This document shows, in pieces, positions 57,378-64,000 of a DNA stretch of 64,000 nucleotides (positions within the stretch are counted from its first letter, which is position 1; the number at the start of each line of letters is the position of its first letter). The stretch spans positions 5,580,001-5,644,000 of the forward strand of contig CP152408.1 of assembly GCA_038961845.1 (NCBI GenBank), in the 5' to 3' direction. The notes beneath the pieces are model-generated. The model was not told the origin of the DNA. It searched no databases and saw only the letters and a program-made list of their open reading frames with translations. A program made the translations under genes and the position numbers. The stretch comes from Xylophilus sp. GW821-FHT01B05 (GTDB lineage: Bacteria > Pseudomonadota > Gammaproteobacteria > Burkholderiales > Burkholderiaceae_C).

Positions 57378-58811
57378 TCACGGCAAAGTCAGCACCGCAT
57401 CAAGCCCCTGCACCGCGCCGCCTGCGACGCGGTTCTGCAGCACCAGCGAGCCGCCCAGCGCCTGCGCCAGATCACGGCATATCGCCAGCCCCAGGCCGCT
57501 GCCGCGTGACGGGCGGTCGGTGGCGAAGGGCGTGAAGACCTGCTCCTGCATCGCCTCCGACAGCCCCGGCCCGGAATCCCAGACGGTGAGCGTGGCGCCG
57601 CCCGGCGCCGGCAGGCCAATGCGCATGCCGAGCGCCGCGCCCTCGGGGGTGAACTCGATGGCGTTCTTCAGCAGGTTGCCCAGGATCTCGCGCACCATCC
57701 AGGCGTAGCCGCTCAGCGTGGCGGCCTCGCCCTCCAGCTGGAAGTCGAGGTGGCGCTGGGCCAGCAGCGGCGACAGCTCCACCGCCACGTCCTCTGCCAC
57801 GGCGCGCAGGTCGAAGGGCTCGGCCGGCTCCTGGGTGGCGGCCTGCTGCGCGCGCGCCAGCGACAGTAGCTGCTGCACCAGGCCGGTGGCCCGCCGCGTG
57901 GTGGCCGCGACGCTGGCCAGCGCCTCGCGCTCGGGCAGGTCGCCACGCAGGCCGGCGTCAGCCTGCAGTTGCAGCACGGTGAGCGGCGTGCGCAACTGGT
58001 GCGAGGCGTCGGCCACAAAGCGCCGCTGCTGCTCCTGCGCTGCGGCCAGCCGCGACAACAGGCCATTGAAGCCGGCCACCACTGGCAACAGCTCGCTCGG
58101 CGGCCGCTCCAGCAGCACCGGCGTCAGGTCGCGTGCCTGGCGCAGGTCCAGTTGCCGCGCCAGCGCCCGCGCCGGCTTGAGCGCGACCGTGGCCACGCCC
58201 CAGATCAGCAGCAGCAGGATGGACAGCAACCCCGCCTGCCGCAGCAAGGTGCCGCGCAGGATTTGCGCTGCCAGCCGGGTGCGGTAGGCCGAGGACTCGC
58301 CCACCTGCACCACCACCAGGCGCATGCCTTCGAAAGACTCCACCGGCTGCACCAGGGCCGCCATGCGCATGGGCTCGGTGCCCTTGACGGTGTCATAGAG
58401 CTCGATCATCGACTGGTACACCGGGTGCTGCGGCGGCCGGCCACGGTAGGGCGCCAGGTCTTCGTCGCCGGCCAGGTAGGCGCCGTCGAGAAAGCTCACG
58501 CGGTAGACCATGCGGCTGCGGCCCGGGCCGTCTTCCGGCGTGCCGCCGCCGGCGCCGGCGCCGTCGTAGATCTCCAGGGCGGCGTGCGGCAGGGTGATCT
58601 GCAGCTCGCCGCGCTCCAGCCGGATCAGATCGGCCAGCGCATGGGCCGAGGTGACCAGCAGCCGGTCGAAGGCCAGTTGCGCGGTCTGCAGTGCGGCGCG
58701 GTAGTTGGCATAGGCGTCCAGCGCCAGGAAGACGACCAGCGGCGCCACCAGCCAGAGCAGCAGCCGGCTGCGCAGCGAGCGCGGCCGCGCCAGCCCTTGC
58801 GCATCAGGCAT
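57378..58811 (-). CDS. Sensor histidine kinase, TctE-like
   Basis: A 477-residue membrane kinase: first helix at about residues 17-34, a periplasmic sensor to about 190 (TctE N-terminal domain type, with VYRVSFLDGAYLAGDEDLAPY), second helix at 194-211, a HAMP-like linker, the H-box FVADASHQLRTPLTVLQLQADAG with His271 and an ATPase domain with NLLKNAIEFTPEG and SRGSGLGLAICRDLAQALGG. TctE-type kinases sense carboxylates such as tricarballylate or citrate. The gene overlaps the regulator's stop by eight bases and is the downstream half of the pair. Confidence 0.92.
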   Translation of the reverse strand: MPDAQGLARPRSLRSRLLLWLVAPLVVFLALDAYANYRAALQTAQLAFDRLLVTSAHALADLIRLERGELQITLPHAALEIYDGAGAGGGTPEDGPGRSRMVYRVSFLDGAYLAGDEDLAPYRGRPPQHPVYQSMIELYDTVKGTEPMRMAALVQPVESFEGMRLVVVQVGESSAYRTRLAAQILRGTLLRQAGLLSILLLLIWGVATVALKPARALARQLDLRQARDLTPVLLERPPSELLPVVAGFNGLLSRLAAAQEQQRRFVADASHQLRTPLTVLQLQADAGLRGDLPEREALASVAATTRRATGLVQQLLSLARAQQAATQEPAEPFDLRAVAEDVAVELSPLLAQRHLDFQLEGEAATLSGYAWMVREILGNLLKNAIEFTPEGAALGMRIGLPAPGGATLTVWDSGPGLSEAMQEQVFTPFATDRPSRGSGLGLAICRDLAQALGGSLVLQNRVAGGAVQGLDAVLTLP

Positions 58812-59475
58812 GGCCGCGCGCTTCCTGCACCAGGTAGCCGACGCCGCGCAGCGTGGTGATCTGCACGCCGGTATGGGCCAGCTTCTTGCGCAGGCGGTGC
58901 ACCACGACCTCGATGGCATCGGCCTGGGCCGGCGGCTCCTGGCCAAAGGCCAGCACCGTCAGGCGCTGCTTGGTCATGGCGTGGCCAGGGCGGTCCATCA
59001 GCGCGGCCAGCAGGGCGCTTTCGCGCGGCGTGAGTTCGAGCGGGCTCTGGCCCAGGTAGAAGGCCCCCGAGCCGCGCTCGTAGCGCAGCTCGCCGCAGCG
59101 CGGCGCCTCCATGCCGCCCGAGCGGCGCACCAGCGCGCGCAGGCGGGCGTCGAGCTCGTCCAGGTCAAACGGCTTGGGCAGGTAGTCGTCTGCGCCCGCC
59201 TGGAGCCCGGCAATGCGGTCGCCCACCGCGCCGCGTGCGGTCAGCACCAGCACCGGCACGGTCAGCCCGCGGCCGCGCAGGCGCTGCAGCAGTTGCAGGC
59301 CGTCGATGCCGGGAATGCCCAGGTCCAGCATGACGACATCGAAGCGGCCGTTCTGCAGCAGCTCCAGCGCGCTCACGCCGTCGTTGCAGTGGGTCAGCTC
59401 GAAGCCGCGCCGGCTCAGCACCCGCACCAGGGCGCCGCTCAGGTCGAAATCGTCTTCCACCAGCAGCAGCTTCAT
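58804..59475 (-). CDS. OmpR-family response regulator, TctD-like
   Basis: A 223-residue regulator with Asp51 as phospho-acceptor (VVMLDLGIPGIDG) and a winged-helix effector domain (LELTPRESALLAALMDRPGHAMTKQRLTVLAFG and VVVHRLRKKLAHTGVQITTLRGVGYLVQ). The MxKQRL element is typical of the TctD/QseB/PmrA branch. It is divergent from phnD across 208 bp that carry three 11-bp-spaced repeats near the phnD promoter. It is probably the activator of the transporter; this is inference. Confidence 0.93.
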   Translation of the reverse strand: MKLLLVEDDFDLSGALVRVLSRRGFELTHCNDGVSALELLQNGRFDVVMLDLGIPGIDGLQLLQRLRGRGLTVPVLVLTARGAVGDRIAGLQAGADDYLPKPFDLDELDARLRALVRRSGGMEAPRCGELRYERGSGAFYLGQSPLELTPRESALLAALMDRPGHAMTKQRLTVLAFGQEPPAQADAIEVVVHRLRKKLAHTGVQITTLRGVGYLVQEARGHA

Positions 59476-59592
59476 CGGGTCGGGTCCAGGAAAGGGAGAG
59501 GGGCGGGAGCGGTCGGGGCCATGCCGGATCATCCGGGCGCCGCGCCATGCATGCGTCCCCGGGCAAGTACCAGGGTATTTTGCAAGCAGTTT

Positions 59593-59619
59593 GAAAGCCC
59601 CCTGAAGGCTGAGCGAAAG
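59593..59619 (+). promoter_or_regulatory. Three 11-bp-spaced direct repeats, candidate response-regulator site
   Basis: GAAAG (59593), GAAGG (59604) and GAAAG (59615) start exactly 11 bp apart, with partial agreement in flanking bases. Eleven-bp direct repeats are the hallmark of OmpR/PhoB-family binding. They end about 7 bp before the expected -35 position of phnD, which itself is a poor match. Confidence 0.55.
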
Positions 59620-59648
59620 GCGCGGCCCCCAGCGCCGGCTGCGCTGCC

Positions 59649-59654
59649 TATAGT
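59649..59654 (+). promoter_or_regulatory. Candidate -10 of the phnDCEE operon
   Basis: TATAGT, 30 bp upstream of the phnD ATG; the -35 (about 59626-59631) is GC-only, suggesting an activator-dependent promoter. Confidence 0.5.
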
Positions 59655-59683
59655 CCGCAGCGTTTACCAACCAAAGGACTGGC

Positions 59684-60676
59684 ATGAAAAAAATAACCGC
59701 CGGCAAGATCGCCGCCTCCACCGCCCTGCTGCTGGGCGCCGCCGGTGCATTTGCGCAGGACGCCTGCGCCTACCGCGGCGACCTGGACGCCGCCTACTGC
59801 GACGCCAACCGCGACCTGGTGGCCGACACCCCGACCGACCCGAAGAAGCTGCGCAACCCGTCCACCCTGGTGTTCGCCTTCACGCCGGTGGAAGACCCCG
59901 CCATCTACGAAAAGCTGTTCCGCCCCTTCATGGGCCACCTGTCGCAGTGCCTGGACAAGAAAGTGGTGTTCTTCGCCGTGCAGTCCAATGCCGCGCAGAT
60001 CGAGGCCATGCGCTCGGGCCGGCTGCACATGGCGGCGTTCTCGCCGGGCCCGGTGAACTTTGCCGTGAACCTGGCCGGCGCCGTGCCCTTTGCCATCCGT
60101 GGCAACAGCGAGGGCTCGGTCGGCATGAACCTGCAGATGATCGTGCGCAAGGACAGCCCGTTCCAGAAGATTGCCGACCTCAAGGGCAAGAAGATCGCGC
60201 ACACCTCGCCCTCGTCCAACTCGGGCAACCTGGCGCCGCGCGCGCTGTTCCCGGCCATCGGCCTGACGCCCGACACCGACTACAAGGTGGTCTATTCGGG
60301 CAAGCACGACCAGTCGATCCTGGGCGTGAAGTCGGGCGACTACGACGCGGCACCGGTGGCCAGCGACGTGCTGCAGCACATGACCGAGCGCGGCGTGGTC
60401 AAGGCCGACGACTTCCGGGTGCTCTACACCAGCGACAAGTTCCCGACCGACGCCTACGCCTACGCGCACAACCTCGAACCGGCGCTGCAAAGCAAGATCA
60501 AGCAGTGCTTCTACGAGTACAAGGTGCCGGCCGAAATGGCCAAGGGCCTGGGCGGCGACCGCTTCCTGCCGATCAGCTACCAGAAGGACTGGGAGCTGGT
60601 GCGCAAGGTGGCGACCTCTGCCGGTGAGTCCTTCACCCGCGACGCCTACGACAAGGCCGCCTCCGGCAAGAAGTAA
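59684..60676 (+). CDS. phnD: Phosphonate-type ABC transporter substrate-binding protein
   Basis: A 330-residue periplasmic binding protein with a signal peptide ending AGAFAQD. The PhnD/SBP family 12 pattern is visible: FAFTPVEDPAIYEKLFRPFMGHLSQCLDKKVVFFAVQSNAAQIEAMRSGRLHMAAFSPGPVNFA, LKGKKIAHTSPSSNSGNLAPRALF and YKVVYSGKHDQSILGVKSGDYDAAPVASDVL. It binds phosphonate, phosphite or a related oxyanion. It heads the four-gene transporter operon. A strong AAAGGA precedes the ATG. Confidence 0.93.
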   Translation: MKKITAGKIAASTALLLGAAGAFAQDACAYRGDLDAAYCDANRDLVADTPTDPKKLRNPSTLVFAFTPVEDPAIYEKLFRPFMGHLSQCLDKKVVFFAVQSNAAQIEAMRSGRLHMAAFSPGPVNFAVNLAGAVPFAIRGNSEGSVGMNLQMIVRKDSPFQKIADLKGKKIAHTSPSSNSGNLAPRALFPAIGLTPDTDYKVVYSGKHDQSILGVKSGDYDAAPVASDVLQHMTERGVVKADDFRVLYTSDKFPTDAYAYAHNLEPALQSKIKQCFYEYKVPAEMAKGLGGDRFLPISYQKDWELVRKVATSAGESFTRDAYDKAASGKK

Positions 60677-60775
60677 GCCGGCCACGGCCACCACCCACAG
60701 ACCGCGCCGCGTGCGCGGTCTTGCCGCTTCCCGCCGCCATGGCCGGGAGGCGCCCCCATCTCACGGAAGATTCGC

Positions 60776-61561
60776 ATGACCCCCTCCCTGCATGCAGGCT
60801 CGCTGCACATCCAGAAGCTGGTGAAGGAATACCGCCCGGGCGTGCCGGTGCTGAAGTCGATCGACCTGCGCATCGACGGCACCGGCCTGACCAGCATCAT
60901 CGGCCCCTCGGGCACCGGCAAGTCCACGCTGATCCGCTGCATCAACCGCCTGGTCGATCCGACCGCCGGCCAGATCTGGCTCGACGTGGCCGGCGAGCGG
61001 CTCGACATGGCCCAGTTGCGCGGCAGCGCGCTGCGCCGCAGCCGGCGCCATATCGGCATGGTGTTCCAGGAATACAACCTGGTCGAGCGCCTGACCGTCA
61101 TGGAAAACCTGCTGACCGGCCGCCTGGGCTATCTGTCGGCCTGGAAGGCCTGGCGCCGCAAGTTCCCGGCCGAGGACTTCGAGCGCGCCTACCAATTGCT
61201 TGACGTGATCGGGCTGGGCAGCTTCGCCCACCAGCGCGCCGATGCGCTGAGCGGCGGCCAGCGCCAGCGCGTGGGCATCGCGCGCGCACTGATGCAGCAG
61301 CCGGCGATCCTGCTGGCCGACGAGCCCACGTCTTCGCTCGACCCCAAGACCTCGGTCGAGATCATCCAGCTGCTGCGCGAGCAGGGCCGCGCGCGCGGCA
61401 TCCCGGTGATCGTCAACATCCACGACGTGGAGCTGGCGCGGCGGCACTCCGACCGCATCGTTGGCATGACCGGCGGCCACGTGGTCTACGACGGCCCGCC
61501 CGCCGGCCTGACCGACGCCCACCTGCAGACCATCTACGGCGGCCAGGAATGGATGCAATGA
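60776..61561 (+). CDS. phnC: Phosphonate-type ABC transporter ATPase
   Basis: A 261-residue ATPase: Walker [10 protein letters not shown] near residue 44, Q-loop [19 protein letters not shown], signature [16 protein letters not shown], Walker [14 protein letters not shown] and switch His in [19 protein letters not shown]. The [18 protein letters not shown] element is characteristic of PhnC. It starts 99 bp after phnD and its stop overlaps the phnE start (ATGA). Confidence 0.95.
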   Translation: MTPSLHAGSLHIQKLVKEYRPGVPVLKSIDLRIDGTGLTSIIGPSGTGKSTLIRCINRLVDPTAGQIWLDVAGERLDMAQLRGSALRRSRRHIGMVFQEYNLVERLTVMENLLTGRLGYLSAWKAWRRKFPAEDFERAYQLLDVIGLGSFAHQRADALSGGQRQRVGIARALMQQPAILLADEPTSSLDPKTSVEIIQLLREQGRARGIPVIVNIHDVELARRHSDRIVGMTGGHVVYDGPPAGLTDAHLQTIYGGQEWMQ

Positions 61562-62364
61562 GCAGCGCCCAAGCCGCCACGCCCGCGCCCAGGCCGGCGC
61601 AGGCCTTTGCCTGGAGCGGCACGCAAAAAACCGTGCTGCTCGCCGTGCTGGCCTACAGCGTCTACGTGATCGCGCAGATGGACCTGTCGTGGGCACGCCT
61701 GTCCACCGGCATGCACCAGGGCGCGCGCTTCCTGGGGCGCATGGTGCCGCCCGATTTCTCCAAGATGGATGTGCTGTGGGAAGGCATCCGCGAGACGCTG
61801 CAGATCGCCGTGCTGGCCACCGTGGCCGGCGTGGCGCTGAGCCTGCCGGTGGGCCTGCTGGCGGCGCGCAACATGGTGCCGGGCTATGTGCGCACCGGCG
61901 CGCGCGGGCTGATCGCGGTGTGCCGCTCGCTGCACCCGGTGATCACCGCCATCCTGTTCGTGAAGGCGGTCGGCTTTGGCCCGCTGGCGGGCATCCTGGC
62001 GCTGGTGGTGGCCACGGTGGGTTTTGTCGGCAAGCTGTTTGCCGATGCGATCGAAGAGATCTCGCCCAAGCAGATCGAGGCGGTGCGCGCCACCGGCGCA
62101 TCGTTCGCCAACGTGGTGCTGTTTGGCGTGCTGCCGCAGGTGATGGGCCGCTTCGTCGGCTTTGCCACCTACCAGCTCGACTCCAACCTGCGCAACTCCA
62201 CCATGGTGGGCATCGTCGGCGCGGGCGGCATTGGCGGTGCGCTGTTCTCCGCCTTCCTGCGCTTTGAATACAGCTTTGTCTGCACCATCCTGGCCACGGT
62301 GATCGCCATCATCGTCGTCGGGGAAATCGTGGTGAACGCCACGCGAAAGGCCTTGAATGTCTAG
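61558..62364 (+). CDS. phnE: Phosphonate-type ABC transporter permease (first)
   Basis: A 268-residue permease with a first helix at about residues 24-41 and a BPD-type core. PhnE motifs include [63 protein letters not shown] and the cytoplasmic-loop region [28 protein letters not shown]. It starts at the ATG at 61558, overlapping the phnC stop. It overlaps the second permease by eight bases, so the two probably form a heterodimer. Confidence 0.94.
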   Translation: MSSAQAATPAPRPAQAFAWSGTQKTVLLAVLAYSVYVIAQMDLSWARLSTGMHQGARFLGRMVPPDFSKMDVLWEGIRETLQIAVLATVAGVALSLPVGLLAARNMVPGYVRTGARGLIAVCRSLHPVITAILFVKAVGFGPLAGILALVVATVGFVGKLFADAIEEISPKQIEAVRATGASFANVVLFGVLPQVMGRFVGFATYQLDSNLRNSTMVGIVGAGGIGGALFSAFLRFEYSFVCTILATVIAIIVVGEIVVNATRKALNV

Positions 62365-63187
62365 CCCCGCCCTCCTGCCTGCTGCTGCTGCGGCCGCCGC
62401 GCCGCGCCAGTGGCAGCGCTTCTCGCTCGGCCAGCGGCTGCTGCGCTACGCGGTGACGCTGCTGGTCGTCTGGGCCGTGGTGCAGTCGGCGCGCACGGTC
62501 GAGGTGATCCCGGAGTTCCTCGTCGATGCGCCCGAGCAGATGGTCGACATGCTGCAGCGCATGTGGCCGGTGGACTGGTCGCACTACCCGGCGGTGGTGC
62601 ACGCAGCCCTGGTCGAGACGCTGCACATGGCCACGCTCGGCACCCTGCTGTCGCTGGCGCTGGCGATCCCGCTGGGCCTGCTGGTGGCCGGCAACGTCAC
62701 CCGCAACCGCGCGCTGAACTTCGCGGCGCGCGTGGTGCTGGTGGCCAGCCGCTCGGTCAACTCGCTGGTCTGGGCGCTGCTGTTCGTGGCGATCTTCGGG
62801 CCCGGGCCGCTGGCCGGCATGTTCGCCATTGCCTTCCGCTCGGTGGGCTTTGTCGGCAAGCTGCTGGGCGAGGCGATCGAGCAGGCGCCGCGCGGCCCGA
62901 TCGAGGCGCTGCAGGCCGCGGGCGCCTCCACTTCCGCGCAGATCTGGTACGGCTACTGGCCGCAGGTCAAGCCGGCCTTCTGGTCGGTGGTGCTGCTGCG
63001 CTGGGACATCAATGTGCGCGAGTCCGGCGTGCTTGGCCTGGTGGGCGCAGGCGGCATCGGCGTGGCGCTGGACACCGCACTCAACCTGTTCCAGTGGACC
63101 CAGGTGGCGGTGATCCTGATCGCGGTCTTTGCCGTGGTGGTGCTGGCCGAGGTGGTGGTGACCCAGGTGCGCAAGCGGGTGCTGTGA
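62357..63187 (+). CDS. phnE: Phosphonate-type ABC transporter permease (second)
   Basis: A 276-residue paralogue of the preceding permease, with an Ala-rich N-terminus. It has the core LVETLHMATLGTLLSLALAIPLGLLVAGNVTRN and RSVNSLVWALLFVAIFGPGPLAGMFAIAFRSVGFVGKLLGEAIEQAPRGPIEALQAAGAS. The loop motif APRGPIEALQAAGAS corresponds to [14 protein letters not shown] in the first permease. It is the last gene of phnDCEE. No C-P lyase or phosphite dehydrogenase gene follows; instead a palindromic repeat and convergent holA do. Confidence 0.93.
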   Translation: MSSPALLPAAAAAAAPRQWQRFSLGQRLLRYAVTLLVVWAVVQSARTVEVIPEFLVDAPEQMVDMLQRMWPVDWSHYPAVVHAALVETLHMATLGTLLSLALAIPLGLLVAGNVTRNRALNFAARVVLVASRSVNSLVWALLFVAIFGPGPLAGMFAIAFRSVGFVGKLLGEAIEQAPRGPIEALQAAGASTSAQIWYGYWPQVKPAFWSVVLLRWDINVRESGVLGLVGAGGIGVALDTALNLFQWTQVAVILIAVFAVVVLAEVVVTQVRKRVL

Positions 63188-63206
63188 CGCCGCGCCAGGT
63201 TTTTTG

Positions 63207-63310
63207 GTAACTACTCACCCCCGTTCGCCCTGAGCCTGTCGAAGGGCTTGGTGATGCGTGGCAGGGCTTCGACAAGCTCAGCCCGAACGGTGTGGGGGCT
63301 GAGTAGTTAC
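63207..63310. repeat. 104-bp palindromic repeat (TTCGACAAGCTCAGCCCGAACGG type)
   Basis: The ends GTAACTACTC and GAGTAGTTAC are perfect inverted repeats, and the interior arms carry a degenerate inverted pair of the widely seen sequence GACAAGCTCAGCCCGAACGG. It lies between convergent phnE and holA. The family is common in Comamonadaceae and other proteobacteria as I recall. Confidence 0.75.
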
Positions 63311-63334
63311 GTTTTTTGAACAAAAAGTGGCTTA

Positions 63335-63355
63335 AGCCCAGGTGGGTCCTGGGCT
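63335..63355. repeat. AGCCCAGG-N5-CCTGGGCT intergenic hairpin, copy 5
   Basis: Loop TGGGT. It lies just after the holA stop (minus strand), followed on that strand by a T-rich run, consistent with a holA terminator. Confidence 0.8.
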
Positions 63356-63359
63356 TATA

Positions 63360-63376
63360 GCTATCAAATAAGGAGC
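63360..63376. repeat. AT-rich interrupted palindrome (variant) beside holA
   Basis: GCTATCAAATAAGGAGC, 5 bp from the hairpin at 63335-63355 and directly next to the holA stop codon. Confidence 0.65.
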
Positions 63377-63377
63377 A

Positions 63378-64000
63378 TCAAGCGCCGGCGCGCGCAGGCG
63401 TCGCGGCGCAGGCCCGGCACAGGCCCTGGGCCAGCCGGTGCAGCGCCTGCCAGCCGTTGCGCGGCCAGCCTTCCTGCGGCAGGCCTTTGACGATGCCGTC
63501 GACCTGGTGCGCGGCCTGCAGCAGACGGGCCAGCGTGCGCGCATCGAGCCGGGGCAGCACGCGCTCGAACAGGCGCTCGCGCGGGCCCCAGATGCGCTGC
63601 TCGCGCAGCGCCATCGGCAGCGGGCGGCCCGCAGACATCGCGTCTTTCACGCGCTTCAGGGCGCGGATGTCTTCGGCCAGGGTGTAGTGCACCAGCACCT
63701 CGGCCTCGCCCTCGGCCTGCAGGCCGTCGAGCATGCGCTGCACCCGCGCCGCCTGGCCGCCCAGCACCGCCTCTGATAGCTTGAAGACGTCGTAGCGCGC
63801 CACATTGGCCACCGCCGCCTCGACCTGCTCCTGCGTCAGCACGCAGGGCGTGCCGGGCACGGCCGGGTAGAGCAGCGCGAGCTTCTGGATCTCCTGGTGC
63901 GCCGCGAGCAAATTGCCCTCGACCCGGTCGGCAAAGAACTGCAGCGTGCGCTGGCCTTCATCGCCGGCCGCCACCTGCTGGCCCTGGCGCTGCAGGCGCT
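63378..64000 (-). CDS. holA: DNA polymerase III delta subunit (5' end outside window)
   Basis: The last 207 codons of the clamp-loader subunit that opens the sliding clamp; the frame is open to the right edge. Recognisable HolA features are EGQRTLQFFADRVEGNLLAAHQEIQKLALLYP, the helical YDVFKLSEAVLGGQAARVQRMLDGLQAEGEAEVLVHYTLAEDIRAL and the C-terminal domain ending near RACAATPARAGA. The HolA core and the typical EGNLLAA-QE-KL motif are clear. It converges on phnE2 across 190 bp full of repeats. Confidence 0.92.
   Translation of the reverse strand, partial: RLQRQGQQVAAGDEGQRTLQFFADRVEGNLLAAHQEIQKLALLYPAVPGTPCVLTQEQVEAAVANVARYDVFKLSEAVLGGQAARVQRMLDGLQAEGEAEVLVHYTLAEDIRALKRVKDAMSAGRPLPMALREQRIWGPRERLFERVLPRLDARTLARLLQAAHQVDGIVKGLPQEGWPRNGWQALHRLAQGLCRACAATPARAGA

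Overview
The window looks like chromosome from a high-GC betaproteobacterium of the Burkholderiales, most likely family Comamonadaceae (Acidovorax or Pseudacidovorax-like). This rests on strong GC bias, an rrn operon ordered 16S-tRNA-Ile-tRNA-Ala-23S-5S, a Thiobacillus-type gshA, the lptA-lptB-rpoN order, and several AT-rich or hairpin repeats that I associate with this family. The assignment is by eye; no search was run.

Layout. 1-202 is the end of an RND outer-membrane factor. 203-703 has no gene but holds copy A of a multi-hairpin repeat. 704-15417 is a urease locus (ureD, ureA, ureJ/hupE, ureB, ureC, ureE, ureF, ureG, then a PIN-domain gene, all on the minus strand). It is interrupted between ureC and ureE by a five-gene plus-strand cassette: outer-membrane factor, adaptor, RND pump and a CusRS-like two-component system, with a CusR-type operator in front. 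An RcnB-like protein stands divergent from ureD. 15930-25312 is mostly housekeeping: rlmL, a YegP-like protein, rpoN, lptB, lptA, dsbA, a SPOR protein, argS, a PsiF-like protein and a DUF2214 protein.

25572-42586 is metabolic and transport genes: a tannase-like lipoprotein, dctA with a divergent hybrid kinase and a LuxR-type response regulator, a LysR regulator divergent from glcB (malate synthase G), a fasciclin lipoprotein, a TonB receptor, then small proteins, an MFS pump and a class II amidotransferase. 42660-48600 is the rrn operon (minus), read from a leader with four similar -10-like blocks. 48601-56573 carries gshB, a BenE-family transporter, a polysaccharide deacetylase, kup, gshA and proA. 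56643-63187 carries a leaderless solute-binding protein, a TctDE-like two-component system and a divergent phosphonate-type ABC transporter (phnDCEE) whose promoter has three 11-bp-spaced direct repeats. The window ends inside holA.

There is no CRISPR array, prophage or complete insertion sequence. The most unusual material is the split urease operon and several families of short repeats: a multi-hairpin element whose two copies differ by compensatory base changes, a 165-bp element with 17-bp terminal inverted repeats, an AGCCCAGG-N5-CCTGGGCT hairpin in five intergenic sites, and a 17-nt AT-rich interrupted palindrome that also lies inside three coding genes.
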